Source of the DNA: Tuctoria greenei
Lineage: Eukaryota; Streptophyta; Magnoliopsida; Poales; Poaceae
Length of the DNA stretch: 64,000 nucleotides
Direction of reading: 5' to 3'
Assembly: GCA_036927565.1 (NCBI GenBank)
Contig: JAYESD010000005.1
Coordinates: 146,705,196 to 146,769,195, forward strand
Below are positions 44,934-58,512 of this stretch, one piece after another; the first letter of the stretch is position 1, and each line of letters starts with the position of its first letter. The translations under genes were made by a program, and so were the position numbers. The notes beneath the pieces were generated by a model. That model worked only from the letters and a program-made list of their open reading frames with translations, was not told the origin of the DNA and did not search any database.

Positions 44934-45580
44934 GTGCCATTTATTGATCACATTATTTCAGTGGAGGGTATCGCTGTTGATCCAAGCAAAATTGTGCAAG
45001 TACTGAAATGGAAGTCTCCAATGTCCGTACACGAAGTTCGCAGCTTCCTCAGGTTAGTGGCATCTTATCAGAGGTTCTTTCTGAGCTTCTCAAAAATCGC
45101 TAAACCAATGACGGAGCTGCTGGAAAAGGGGACCAAATATATTTGGAGCAAGGCATGTGAGGATGCATTTCAAGCATTGGTGAAACATCTCACAACAGCC
45201 CCAGTGCTAGCCCAGCCAGATATGACCAAATCTTTTGCCGTTTATTGTGATGCGTCTGGCATTGGTCTCAGCTACGTGTTAATGCAAGAAGGCCGCATGA
45301 TCGCATATGGCTCGCGGCAGCTCCGAAATCATGAGCAGCACTATCTGACTCATGACCTTGGGATTGTTGCTGCGGTACTCGCATTGAAGATGTGGAGGCA
45401 CTATTTACTTGGCAATCTAGTGCACCTCTACACTGATCACAAGAGCCTGAAATATATCTTCACTCAGAAGAAGTTGAATATGCGACAATGAAGATGGTTA
45501 GAACTGATCAAAGATTATGAGATTGAAATTCATTAGCATCCTGTCAAGGTGAATGTGGTTGCTGATGCACTGAGCCGCAA
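44934..45580 (+). pseudogene. pol: Element C RT connection and RNase H
   Basis: After the TAG the frame continues with SFLRLVASYQRFF and TTAPVLAQPD, then RNase H motifs: FAVYCDASGIG, the Glu of the HDLGIVAAV helix, and LYTDHKSLKYI. TGA at 45489-45491 and TAG near 45534 break it. It ends at the DALSRK boundary with integrase. Confidence 0.9.
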
Positions 45581-46657
45581 GTCCGACATCAATAATCTGT
45601 CCACCATTCCGATGGAAGAGGACGAGACGAGTTTATACTTTGTTCAATATGGAGTTTTATATAATCTTGCTCTCATTCCTACCATACGAGAGGAGATTAT
45701 GGAATCTCAAAAGAAAGATGTGGGTATGTTGCACATTTGGAGGAGAATGAAGAATGGGGAAATGAAGTGCTTCCAAAGTGATGAACATGGTACCCTGTGG
45801 TTTAAAGATCGTATCGTGGTACCCCATGACATGGAACTTCGGAAGAAAATCTTGGATGAAGCTCACTTATCCAAGTATTCTATTCATCTAGACAACAACA
45901 AGATGTATCAAGATCTGAAAACCAGATTTTGGTGGACACGGATGAAAAGAGAGATTGCAAAGTACATAATACGTTTCGGCGAGTGAAAGTCGACCACATG
46001 AGAAAAGCCAGACAACTGCAACCACTGAACATTCCGGCTTGGAAATGGGAGGACATTAGTATGGATTTCATTGTCGGATTGCATCTCAAGTTAAACAAAC
46101 ATGATTTGATTTGGGTGATAGTCGATCGACTAACCAAATCAGCTCATTTCATCCCTGCACATACAAAGTACATTGCCAATAAATATGCGGAGTTGTATAT
46201 TGCAAGAGTCATGTGCTTGCACGGTGTTCCCCAGACAATTATTTCAGATCGCAGTGTGTTGTTTGTTGCTCATGTCTGGGAGCAGCTGCATGCATCATTA
46301 TGGACCAAACTGATCCGAAGCTCCGCATATCACCCGTGGACAGATGGTCAAAATGAATGGGTGAATCAAGTTATTGATGATATGCTACACGCTTGTGCCA
46401 TCCACCACGATAAAAATTGGGATGATCATTTACCGTTGGCGGAGTTCTCATATAACAATGGCTATCAAGCTAGCATCAAGATGGCACCGTATGAAGCTCT
46501 CTATGGCTGTAAATGTTGCACACCACTCAACTGGTGTGAATCTGGTGAGCGAGTAATATATGGCATTGATCTTGTAAATGAAGCCGAAAAAACGAGTGCG
46601 AGTAATTCAAGCCAACCTCAATGCTGCTCAATCTTGGCAGGAAAGTTATGCGGATAA
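45581..46657 (+). pseudogene. pol: Element C integrase
   Basis: The His pair of the zinc domain is visible (AHLSKYSIH), but the CxxC is lost in a small deletion and frameshift near 45975. The core has MDFIVGL, ISDRSVLFV and an E in GQNEWVNQVIDDML, so the D-D-E residues are present. A frameshift at the A6 run about 46584-46590 ends this frame. Confidence 0.88.
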
Positions 46658-47114
46658 AAGACGTCAACCTCTCCACTTTGACATCTGAGACCACATTTAC
46701 CTTCGTGTCTCTCCAATGAAAGGAATTCATTGCTTCAGAGTGAAGGGAAAGCTTGCTCCACGATTCATCGGTCCGTTCGCAGTCATTGAAAAATGCAGAC
46801 CCGTGGCATATCGCTTGGAGTTACCAGCATTGCTTGCTGGAGTTCATAATGTATTCAACATTTCCCTGCTGCAGATGTGCCTTAAATCCCCAGTTGAAAT
46901 CCGTACTGAAGACATGCAATCTCTCCAACCGGATCTCACTTATTGGGAGCATCCGATCCGGATTATTGATGAAAAGACTCGCACCACAAGAAACCGGACT
47001 TTGTACTTCTAGAAAGTCTTATGGAGTAACCATACAACTGAGGAAGCAACATGGGAAAGCGAGGACTATCTCCGATCCAATTATCCGGATTTGTTATCAT
47101 CTCATATCCGGTAA
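46658..47114 (+). pseudogene. pol: Element C integrase C-terminus and chromodomain
   Basis: The frame open at 46716-47012 carries GKLAPRFIGPFAVIEK and HNVFNISLL, the usual integrase C-terminal motifs. After the TAG at 47010-47012 the chromodomain core reads KVLWSNHTTEEATWESEDY and stops at 47112-47114. The chromodomain directs integration towards heterochromatin in chromoviruses. Confidence 0.88.
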
Positions 47115-47165
47115 TCTTTTTGCCTCTGTCTCTTTCATTTGTAACCTCGGGATGAGATTCTTTTA

Positions 47166-47176
47166 AGGGGGGAGGA
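47166..47176 (+). other. Polypurine tract of C
   Basis: AAGGGGGGAGGA directly precedes the LTR start TGTAAAATCCC. Confidence 0.9.
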
Positions 47177-50100
47177 TGTAAAATCCCTCAAAATTAGTTC
47201 AGATAGGAGAACTAAAAATTTGAATGGGAGAAAGAAATCAAAATGGAAACTGAAAAATCAAACCAATTCAAACTTCAATGAAGGGAATTCAAATATTCAA
47301 AACATGTTCCTGTTCAAATCATGTCAAAATAAATATCCGAGTTCACCATTAACTTCCAAAAATTCTAGATAGCATCCCTATCAAATTTCATAAAATTTGG
47401 AGCATAGTTTCTATTCAATTCGATGTGTACATTGAATTCCATTCAAATTAAAATTTGAATTTCAGATGAAACTTGGCCAAGTCAAATATTTGAATTCAGA
47501 ATCAAACCATAGATGTTTGGTTGATCCTATCTAAAAATTTTCATGAATTTTGGACACATGTTGGTGGGATATTTCATTGTACAGAGAGGGATGAGGACGA
47601 GAAGAGCAGTGGGACCCACAGTCAGTGACTCAATTTGAGTGAACCGATGCTAGGCTCTGTTTCCTCAGTGTTCAATGCCGCCACCGTGCTCCGGCCTGAC
47701 AACCAACCATGCAAGCAGCTCGGTGGCACCTTGAGTGGAATATCTACTCGTCTCACTGTGCATCCCATTCCCTTCTCATTCCACAAGCCATCGACACTCC
47801 GTTCTCTGTGTTTCTCTCCCGCCACTGCTCAGCACCGCCTCGACGTTGCTCAAGCTTGCCAACAATTAGAAGCAGTGTTGCACCGTGCTCCAAGAGGATA
47901 AATGTAGCACCACTCATTTCTCTATCTTCTCCAATCAAAGTTTCAAAGTTTCCTTGGCTAATAATCCGGTATTTGAAGGTTTGGTGGCCGTCGAAGTTGA
48001 GCCGCCGAGGTTGAGCCACTCTGTTCCCCATCGTGCCGCCACAGACCACCTCGCGAGGTGCTCTCCAAATCAAAAAGGAGTGCCCAAACCTCTTCTCTCT
48101 CATGGTGAAAACCTTTCCCGAGTCCATTCTTTATCCAGCAAGTAATCACCGTTCTTCTCTCGGCCTTCTTCGAGCCTTCATGCTAGGTCGTGAGAGCAAT
48201 TCATTTTATACGTGGAGAAATCCCTTGAGACAACTAGATACTAGTTTCTATACCTCCTAGCGCACCCCCTGGATCTGTCCTCAGTGAAAATAATCGACCA
48301 TCGATGGAGTATATTGAGTTTTCCTTGTCGCCTTTGAAAAGCACCGTTGCTCGCCGTCGAGCATGCGTTGGCCGGCCGTTATGCGGGTGTTTGCACCTCT
48401 TGTTCACTTTCATCATGCTCCCAGGAACCTCCACAGCTTTTCCCTGAAGTGTTTGCGCCATTCACGAGCGGTACCGACCATCGTCGGAACCCTAGTTCCG
48501 CAGCCGCCATCGTGAGCTTGTCTCCGGCCGTCGCTGAATCGTTTGGACCTCACCATTGTGTTGCGCGTCCGATTTTAGGGCTAGGTGGCCAAGGCTGAGC
48601 CGAGAGGAGCTCGGCACAGGAACTCCGGCGCGCGCCGCCGCGTTTCCGGCGAGGAGAACCGCCTCCGTCGCGAGGTTGAAGAAGATGGGGCAGGCCCCGC
48701 TTGTCAGCCACTGTTTTTCCTCCCTCGGATCGGCTGTGGCTGGTGATCTTTTGTGGCTATGTGGGTTAATCCAGTGATATTTTGTGTGGCCTCTTCCTGA
48801 TTGGTTGATTTTAAACCAGTGGGCCCAGATTGATTATTCAAACTTTTCCTTTTCCAAACAATTCCAGAATTTGAGCAAACCTCTAAATTCAATTACTTCT
48901 AGTATAATTGCTTGAATAATTCTGAATAAATTCTGGTAGACTCATATTGATCCCTATTGTGCAGTGGCGCAATTTGTGGGACATGAAAGTACCAGAATTT
49001 TCATAATTAATTCCTTTGATCTAACCTCTAGGAAAATTAATTACTCCTGTTCTGCTAATTGGAAAATTACCAGCTTTGGTGAGAAAACTTTTAAAAATAA
49101 CCTGGATCTCAAGTAAAAATTTCAAGTTCATTGGACTTCATTTACTGGACTAATCAGTGTTGCAAATGTCTATGTAGTATAAAAATTGAGAAATGTACAA
49201 AAACATTTCCAGAATTTTCCCAAACTTAGAAAATCAATTTCTCCCTGTAGGAAGCTCAGAAAATTATGAAACAAATTTTACTAGAACCAGTGAGACCTCC
49301 TCTGCCATTATAATCTACATTTACCATGATAGAGCTCCAGAATTATTACCAAATCTCAGAGAAGGCTTTTACTTGTTGGAATTTAGAGACAACAAGCTTC
49401 ATTGAACATCTCCAATTCTTGGTCCAGTTCTTCCACATAGAACCTAGTCTCCACTGTAAAAATTCCAAAGCCAATTAAAATCATGTAGTAACAGAAACTA
49501 TATTTAGAAGTTAATTTGTATAGTTCTATGTCACATATACTTTCATATTATGCACACCATATAGTGACTGAGATCGAGGAGGAGCCAAAGACCTTGGACA
49601 GCATCATCCTGGAGACTAACTTTAATACTGACTCGCAGCCAGGCAAGCCCCAATTTGCATTTAAGTGCTATTTCAAAGTTTTGATTTGTATCACTTATGT
49701 CTAGGATGAGTTTTGTGCATTAGGGCTAAGGTGATTGAAACTCCACTTGCATGACCTACAAATCCCATGGAGTATTGGGTTGCTCTACAGCTTGACGAGT
49801 AGAAAAATTCCATGCTAATGTTTTGAGGAATCCGGTAGAAGTCGAGTAGTTGGAATCTACTTGCGAGATAGGATTTTATCACACGGGATGGATTTGATCA
49901 AAGGATGGTTTATGAATATGAATTTGAGACCAAGTAGCAGATAGGATGCAGCGAGATGTGGTCTCAAGTGCGTATCCCTGCTTGTGCTGATGGAGGACCG
50001 ATCTGTGCGCGGCCATGCTGGACAAGTTTGAACTATACCGGATGCATACTGGCTATATGGAAACCATGAAACTGATGTATTTGGTTAACCTGGGTGTCGA

Positions 50101-50807
50101 GGCTTACCCTACCATTTTATAGGAGTGGGTTGAGGGTAGCAAGGTGTAAATCTGCGGGCGGGCACAAACACGCTCCGCGCGGGGACCTCTTGCCCATTAC
50201 GGAAGGACTGATTTGGCATTTGTGTTTCCTTTCAAAGGTTTCTGCATACAACATAGTGTTGAAGTGTGATTCGCTCCACTTCCGAAATGGGTGTATGTAA
50301 CGTTTTATCCGGGTGTCTACTGATTGCAATTACCGTCCCTCACGGTTATTTGAGTATCGCTTGTTCACTGCGTTGTGATATAGTAAATACTGAAGAAGCC
50401 AGGAAAATATGATGTATTGAATTATAATTGCTTTGCAACTATGATTGCTATAGAATATACTCACTAAAATTACTTTTATTGAACCTTTAGGTTGATGTTA
50501 ATAACTTGAAAATTAAGGATCAACTTGTAGGCGAGTCATTTACTGCTATATGTATTCCTATGTTATGTATCCCTGCATGTAGAGTTCCATGTTTAGGTGA
50601 GACGGTTAAGTCTTGCTGAGCCTTCGTGCTCACGGTTGCTATATTAAGTTGTTTGCAGGTAATACGTATGAGGAAGGTACCGAAGATGAGGCGATGCCCC
50701 CATCGGGGTATACCGCCGAGTGGGAGTCCTGCATGCCGCTGTGATATGTTGTGTGCTGCTAGTGTGTAGCGTTCCCGGGCTGAACGGCTGCACTTTTGCA
50801 TAGCTGG
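47177..50807 (+). repeat. 3' LTR of element C, main part
   Basis: This is collinear with 5032-7585 plus 27069-28090. The same GC-rich island lies at about 47600-48790. It is cut at 50807 by element E; the last 185 bp are at 62270-62454. Confidence 0.92.
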
Positions 50808-51960
50808 TGACGAGATCATGCATGTTATCATGGCACCTACAAACATGGAACAATGTTTATTTGTTTAGAATCCAAGCTCAATTGAATGTGCGCTCTTATT
50901 TGATGGATAAGATCAAGATGGTGCACTATGTCGTCCACAACCTTGGCCTCCTCCTTTCATGCATACAAGAAGATTTGATGGCGGTTCACATTTGGACCAA
51001 CACATGAGAGAAGATGAACTTGAGTCGAGGACGACTCCAATTCAAGAATGGGGGGATGACGAGGGCATCACTTCTATGGATACAAACAACACTTCATCGA
51101 ACATACAAGATGCAATTAATAGAGTTCACACACAACAATTAATTTCAGAGGTGAGCTCGTTCTTATATGTTTCCTTATATGGTTTTGAGCATAGATTGCT
51201 ACCTAGTGATTTAATTGTGATTAAGATCCATGGAGAGATTCAAGGAGTACTTGGAGGAAGTCTTAGGGACGTGGAGGACCAGATAATACGTTCAAAGAGA
51301 ATGAAAACCGAGCCGAACTCAAAATCGTGTCCAACTCAGAGTTCAGAAGCAGTTCACACTGAAACGGACGTCCAAGACGCATACGATCTCCGTTTTTGGC
51401 TTTCTACATATGCACAGAAAGGTGAGAGGATAAACTTTCCAATGCTACTGGTCCCATGTCAAAATTATTTCTTAGTCAACAGGAATCATCAAAACAAAAT
51501 CGAGTTCAGAATCTGTCAGGGTGCTGCGCCACCGTATTGGGCCATTGGGCCTTGTATCAAGTCTAAGTCCATTATTTTTGTGTCTTAGGGTTAGGTCACG
51601 ACCCCAAAACCCCTTTGGACGTCCTCCCAGCTATATATACTCCATAGTAGCCGCCATAAACAGTTGGGTTTTGCTTAGATTAATAATATCGCTGTTCTAC
51701 TGTTTGTGAAATCCCAACTTCGCGATTTCAGATCGTGTCTTCTACGTTCTTCCTTGTGTTCTCGGTTGCACTTGCAGGGATTAACATTCTTGGTGAGGTA
51801 AATTGTGTGCAGCACGGTTCACAACAAACGGAGCGGTGGTGTAGTGATTTCAGGGGTTTTTCGTGTTCTACTCGAGAGCCTCGGATCATCAACATCGAGA
51901 TCTCCACCTCAATCGACTTATCCTTACCTATCGGAAGATCAGGACTCATCTACCTTATCA
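50808..51960 (+). repeat. 5' LTR of element E
   Basis: This 1153-bp LTR starts TGACGAGATC and ends CTACCTTATCA. The TATA box is TATATATA at 51632-51639. It is followed by ATTGGTATCA, the first half of a Met-tRNA primer site. Confidence 0.85.
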
Positions 51961-53149
51961 ATTGGTATCATATTTTCAGGTTGCCCATTAGGTAATTCAT
52001 CTATTCATTACATTAGTTTTCTTTTTCATATCTAGGGTCCATAAAAAAAATTTGCAGTTTAGTAGATCTGTTCATTACTTTGTCCAAACCACATTGAGCC
52101 TTTTGCAACTTTTTTCAGTTTGGTTTTGTTGAGCTTGTGTCCTTGGTTGATTCATATTGCAGGTTTAGAAAGTGTTTTTGGTCTTAGTTTGAGTTTTGCA
52201 TTTTGTTCATTCATCCTTTTGAATCACGTCATTACGTCCAGATTAGATTCATGTCTGTCCAATTCGGTATTTTTACCATATCTCACTCATACAAACTCGG
52301 ATTTTTGTGCTCTTGTACTTTCTGGAATCTTAAGAAGTTTCCTATAACTTTTGTATTCATCCGTTTTCCAAAAAATATAGTTATCAAGGTCAAAATAGAA
52401 ATAGATCCGAATATGTTATTGACTTAGAATTTCTGAACAGTGTGTATTTTGGGGCCAATATCTACTATTGTTCCGATCCAAAATACATCTTCAATATACT
52501 TAAAATGAAGAGGAGAAAGAGGCATGTAATCTTGCTGTCACAAGTTTTTAGATTTGGGGCCTACAAGGGTGCCTAATTTGCTTTGTAAGTTTGAGCAGAA
52601 AATCTGTGATTGGGCAACGAGATTTCTTTGATTGCTTTGCATCATGTTCTTCTTTTGCAGCACATTCTGGAAAAAAAAAGACAAAAGATATAGGCAAGTG
52701 CAAAACAAGATACAAAAGCCGCACAAGAAAAAAACAAAAGAAAAAAACAAAAATCAGCAGTGCTTGCAACTTTTGTGTCCTTAGGGCTTTGATGCATGTC
52801 TTGCTAGCATAAACTACTAGAAATATATTTAGACCAGCAACTATGACAAGTACTTTGGACACTTATTGAACTTTACTATCTGATTTCATTGTTGCTAATC
52901 TTTGCTATGATATAAATTTCCTTCCAAGCCACACTTTTCTCTTGTTTTGAATTCGTAGACCTTTGCAATCACCCCACTCTCGATTGGTTCTTCACACCGG
53001 CCTCCATTTGCCATCTGCAGTGTCGGTAAGAACACTTGTAGGATTGTGATAAGACGCTTTACAATGTGTGATTCCACTTTCACCTTGTCATTGGCATATG
53101 TAGTTGTTAGGAATAACATGTTTTTGTTGTCTTCTATTTGCTACTAACA
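51961..53149 (+). other. Leader of element E
   Basis: TTGGTATCA (51962-51970) matches only the first 8 bases of a Met-tRNA primer site (TGGTATCA). The rest is AT-rich, with an A-rich stretch at 52661-52760, and no gene is seen. Confidence 0.5.
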
Positions 53150-53835
53150 ATGTCAGGTAAAAGAGAGAATGGTGAATGTGCTCTACATGTTGAGTTACAT
53201 GACATGATGAATACGATGATGGGGCTGCTCACCAAGAAACAAACACCAGTCGAGACTGCACATGCCATTCAGACCACCTTTACAACTCCTTCCACAAGAA
53301 GTAATTACATTCTTCCATCTCTTCCTTCTTATGACAGTTTTGGTTATGATGAATATATTACATGGGAAACAAAGATGGATAATTTTTCTGGACAATGTCA
53401 TATGTGTGAAAGGAGAAAGATTAGGAATATTGCTAGTGCATTAGCTGATCGTGTATTAACTTGGTGGGACAACATAAGTGATTCAGAAAAACCTCGAACA
53501 TGCAAAGACATGAAAATTCTTATGAGAGAAACTTTTCTAATGTATCTAATTGCAAATATGAAGTGCATCAATTTGAGGAGAAATTTCTTGTTGTACCTCC
53601 TTTTGTGTCTAACATTTTGTAGGACAATATAGAAAATAATGTAGCTGATGCAAAATAGAACGAGGTTTTCGACAACACTTCTGAAATTTTAGATGGATCA
53701 ACTCATACTACACTCGAAATAAGGATGAAGGTAAGGCACAACATTCTACAAATACAGAAGGTGAGAAGTTTTTGGATGTGCTGAATTTTTTGACCAATCA
53801 CACTATTGTAGAGCACAAACTTATGAAAGCTTTTA
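53150..53835 (+). pseudogene. gag: Element E gag (truncated)
   Basis: The ATG at 53150 opens 160 residues. SLPSYDSFGYDEYITWETKM and ALADRVLTWWDN match the start of a Gypsy Retrotrans_gag domain. A stop at 53630-53632 ends it, and decayed sequence follows to the insertion point of solo LTR F, with a short frame (FLDVLNFLTNH) just before the cut. Confidence 0.7.
53831..53835. repeat. TSD of solo LTR F, left copy (TTTTA)
   Basis: TTTTA is repeated at 58304-58308. Confidence 0.85.
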
Positions 53836-56800
53836 TGTAAAAGCCCTAATTTCCGTAAAGCAATCTTCAGTTTGGACTAAAAATTTAATGATAAAAAGAA
53901 TTAAAAAGGAATTGATAAAAACAAATTTATTCAAACTCCAAATGAGGGAATTCAAAAAAATAAACTTAACTAATGTTCAAATGAAGGTAACATGAAGATT
54001 TGAGTTCACCCATAGTTTCCCAATATTCCAGATACTCTCTCTGCAAAGTTTCAAGATTTTTTAACTTCATTTGCTATTTTATTTGAGACGCATAGCAAAT
54101 TCAAGCCATATTTACATTCAAATTTTGCTGTTCAAACTTAATTGAACATAAGATTTGAACACACCATCTGGATCAGCATGACTTTCTTGACTTATCCACA
54201 AAGTTTCACAATTTTTACAGCTGATTTACTATTTTAAATTGAATTTACAAGTGAGTTGTACATTGAGGTGGCTGGTGGGACCCACTGGTCAGCTTCTACC
54301 CACGTGCAGCCGCAAAACAGAGGCCACTGCGTGCACCAGCGCGAGCGCTGCATGCTCCAATGTGACAGCGCGAGCGACCACCTCCAGCTGCATACAACCC
54401 ACCCCAAGGCTCCTCCTTATCGTCTCCCCAGTCCACAAGTCGAGTCTTTCATCGGTGCTTCATCCCTGGCGCAGGAAACCAGCGCTCAGCGCCCCTTCTC
54501 TGCTTGGATCCAAATCGTCGAAGCACGGTGCATTTTATCCTTTGTCTTCAACGTTGTCAGCTCCCTTCCTTGATTGCACAGCCCCCTGAGTAGTTTTGGT
54601 GCTAGTCAGAGCCTCCCCATCAACGGATTGGACAAATTTCGTGCCGCCGGTGAACTCCCGTGCCTAGCCGCCTCTGCTGCTCCTAGGAACCACAGCTATG
54701 GCCACTATCAAGCTTCGATCCTTTAAGTAAAAAGGTTCGGAATCATGTCTAGTTCATGCTCACAAAGTTTCATCTTTTTGTCATAGCTTGTAGCTCGGGT
54801 TTTCCTCGAAGAACCGACGCTTAGTTCTTTTGCACACCTCAGTTCTTCATCCAAATTCGGTTTGCACGTGCCATCTTTCTTCGATTTGCTTAGAAAGTAG
54901 CTTCTATACATTATAGCGCATCTCCATGCCAAAAATGCCCAAAAGTTATCGACCACACGCATAGAGATTGAAACTCTTGCGGCCGCCGGTTCAAAAGCCG
55001 CGGGTCGCCGTTGAACTTGTATTTGCAGCCATTTCCACTTCAATAGAAGTTCATTTTGGTCATCCTCTTGATTCCAGGGTGCTCTCCGATCATTTACCGA
55101 GTGATTTAGGCCCTTGCCGAAGCGAATTTGTGTTGGCCGAAACCCTAACCGCCACCGCCGCCATTGAGACCTCATCTCCGGCCGCTAATCGCCGTCGGGA
55201 ACCTTACCGTTGTGTTATACGTCGGGTTTTAGGTGGCAGCAGCGCGTTTGGAGGGCCACCGTGCCCTGTAGCAGGCTGTGGTGTGTGTCCACTGTCGGGC
55301 GCCGCCGCGGTTGCCCCTGACGCCGCCGTCGCGAGGTGGAAGACGACCCCTGCGGGGCCCGTCCGTTAGTCGGTGAAACGCAACACCCGGATCAGCTGTG
55401 GGCCAGGATCGCGTGCGGCTACGGGGGATGAAACCGTGGCCCCTGTGCGGCTTGCTCCCGATTGGCCCAATTTAAATTCTGTGGGCCCATCCAGTATTCA
55501 AACCTTTTCCAATTGAAATTTAATTCCAGATTTAGTTCCCACTTCAAAAATCCATATCTCCTGGTAGAATTCTCCAAAAAATCCCAAATAAATTTTGTTA
55601 GAACTAGCATGAAGAATAATTTCCATTAGTGCTCTTAGATTTGTATGAAAGTCCATAGGAATTTCTCGATAATTCAAATATGCAAAATGCTCATAGAATT
55701 AATTCCTATAGTTCTGCTCTCTGGAAAATTACCAAATTTTTCCAGAACCTTTATCTTAACATCCTTGAACTCCATTAAACATTTCAGGGTCATTAGACTT
55801 CATTTACATGGTCTGATCACCTGGGTATTCTCTATGCACACAAAATAGCCAAATTCATTTGGAATCTGTACAGAAACTAGTGCAAGCTTCTAAATTGAAT
55901 ATCTCTCAGTAGAAAACTTTAAAATTTGTCAAACTAACTTTGTCTGTTTGCTCTTAATCTACACTAACCAGAACTGCAACCCAAACTTCATAAAAATCCC
56001 AAGATTTTCCTGTAGTGTCCTTTAAAAAAATTCATGTTTGATTTTTATTTCATGATTCACTTCATAGAAAAATCTGAAATTTTTCCAAAACGTTCTATAG
56101 TAAGTTTCGGAATCCCTGTAAAAATTTCAGCTTCATTGGACTTTAATAACCTAGTTTAATCTGGAGATTTTTCTAACTGGTCATAGAATGCCCAAAAACA
56201 ACTGAATCTTTTTCAGTAAATTATCAAACCTTAAAAAATCTATTTCTCCCTGTAGGAAGCTTAGAAAATTGTGAATTTTTTTCATAGAACCAGTGAAAAC
56301 ACTTCTGTTTTGTACAACCACTGGTAGCCATGATAGACCTCCAGAATTACAAACAAAATTCAGAGAAGGCTTTTATTTGTTGGAATTTTGGAGACAACAA
56401 GCTTCCATGAACATCTCCAATTCTTGGTCCAAATCTTACTCATAGCACCTAGTGTCCACTGTAAAAATCACAAAGCCAATTAAAATCATTGCATACCTGC
56501 TCAATGTTAATAAGATCTTTTCTACAATATTTATTTCATTTCATATTTCCGTTTCCTAAGTTTATCTTGTTTCCTCTCTGTTGCTGTGCAAATCCAGTAA
56601 CAGAACTTCCAGTCCAAGCTAGTATTACTCCTTCTTGAGTTATAATCAACTTCAATTGTTATATTAATAAATTGCAATCTCTTAATTGCATATCATTTTG
56701 ATAGTGTTCGCGACGAAGGTGGCCAACGAGAAGCACAACCTGGAGGAGTGGAATTCTCTATTGAATCTACTGTGGCGTGAATTCCCGACGAAGGCTACTA

Positions 56801-58303
56801 ACTGATCATTGCTGACTTTTATTTCAACCGAAAGGCAGGCCTCGGTTTGCATTTAAGAAATCTTGCAAAGTTTTCATTTAAACACACTATACGGATGAGA
56901 TGTATTGTGCATTAGGTCTTGTGCAATGAAACCCACGTGCATGACCTGAATAATGCAAAGTGTGGTTTGGGTAGATTAATACTCCATGTTTCTATATGCT
57001 ATGCTTAATGTCTAGTTGGATGAAACGGTAGAAGTTGAGAGGTTGGAACCTTCTCGCGAGACTAGCACTTGGTTTACACTGGATTGGAATTACGAGTTTA
57101 ATTGTGATGATTCCCTTTAATAAGTTGGAGACCGGGCAGGGACATAGAAAGTAGCAGGACATGGTCCTGGCTGCGTAGTCCTGCGTGTGTTGATTAAGGC
57201 CCGTCTCGTGTTTGGCCCTGTTGGAAAGGTTTGAACTGCACCGGGTGCATACTGGCTATATGGGAGCCAGGAAACCGATGTACCTTGAGGATCCTATGTT
57301 GGAACCTTTTCAATTGGCTTAAGTTGTCGGCTGTTAGTACAGTGGGAGGTAACTCGCTCATGAACATCTCACAGCGAAGGTGTACCTTGAGGGAGCTCGC
57401 TCTTCGGGTCGAACGAACTGTTTTGATATGGGTTAGTCTTGGAAAAGGTTGCTGCGTGCGACATCACTGGAGTGTGCCGTTGCAACTCCGAGTATGGGCG
57501 TACGTGTCATGCAGTCCGGGTGTCTACTGGTTGCAATCACTGTCACTCGTAGTTATTTGAGCATACTTGGACACTGAGTCTTGACGTAGTAAGAAAGAGA
57601 AATAGAAAGATTATGAATATGCTTCTATGAATAATTTTTTGTATTGAAATCTTGGCTGCTATAGAGATTGCATAATCAAATTTACAATTTCCAAACATTT
57701 AACTTGGATAAGGCTTATGCAACCTTGAGCAAGTATCATCGTGGGTGAGGCATTTCTTGTTTGATTGTGAAATTCACAATGATGCTATGCCCATGGATCA
57801 CGTATGCTACCTTAAAACTAACCACTAAGGATTTATTTTCGGCGAGTCCATTCCTGCAAATTAGGCTTCCCAGTCTTTAAAGTTTCCAACATGTAGAGTT
57901 TCATGCTTTAGGTGAGACGGTTAAGTCTTGCTGAGCCTTGTGCTCATGGTTGCTATATTGTGGTTTTTGCAGGTATTATTAGCTTATGCTTATGTTGTGG
58001 TTGTTCGTGAGACCTCGAGCTTGTCGAGATGTATCTCACGGAAACCTTGCCACTGCCTCTCTGCTTCGTGTTGCTAGTGAGAAGCGTCCGCTAGCATGGA
58101 CAACTTCTCTTGTGCATAGCTAGTTGAGAGTATGAGTATGTATATTCCACTGTGTTGTATTTATGTTGTAAAAGAGGATCATCTTGTGAAATAAAATAAT
58201 TGCGTTGGTTATTTTGTATAGTTTTTCTTGTGTGCTGTTGGGTGCCACACCGCACGGCACCACCCAATGCAACTCCTGTAATGTGTGGACCCCGGTCCTC
58301 GCA
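53836..58303 (+). mobile_element. Solo LTR F (4.47 kb, related to LTR of C)
   Basis: F starts TGTAAAAGCCC, ends CCGGTCCTCGCA and has TSD TTTTA. The layout is parallel to the C LTR: an AT-rich start, a GC-rich island at about 54250-55460, a TGAGCCTT-GTGCTCA block near 57930, the GTGTGCTGTTGGGTGCC block, and AATAAAATAA upstream of the end. It has no internal coding region, so it is the product of LTR-LTR recombination in a related Gypsy family. The short frames in the GC island have no supported product. Confidence 0.88.
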
Positions 58304-58512
58304 TTTTATAGATTTACCTTTGTCACAAGTTAATTTTCCTACTAGTCTTTGTTATAAAGAGAAGTTGAGTGTTGATAATTTTGTTGTACCTATGCTAGAA
58401 CAAGTGAATGAGTTTGATACGTTATCTCCCACATGTTTTGAAATTAAGCATTTGATTCCCATTACTTGTGAAAATGATGAACTCAAATTGTTGTCTTCTC
58501 TAAATACCTTGG
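58304..58512 (+). pseudogene. Element E ORF fragment between two solo LTRs
   Basis: About 68 residues read open (including SQVNFPTSLCYKEKLSVDN) from the right TSD of F to the left TSD of G. The frame stays open across both insertion sites and ends soon after G at about 59564-59566. I do not recognise the protein; by position it is the remnant of a gag-pol or extra ORF. Confidence 0.55.
58508..58512. repeat. TSD of solo LTR G, left copy (CTTGG)
   Basis: CTTGG is repeated at 59535-59539. Confidence 0.85.

Noticed and set aside
54239..54589. Short frames in the GC-rich islands of F and C LTRs as host genes
   Set aside because: Overlapping frames exist on both strands with no domain pattern and differ between LTR copies, as expected for GC-rich non-coding sequence.
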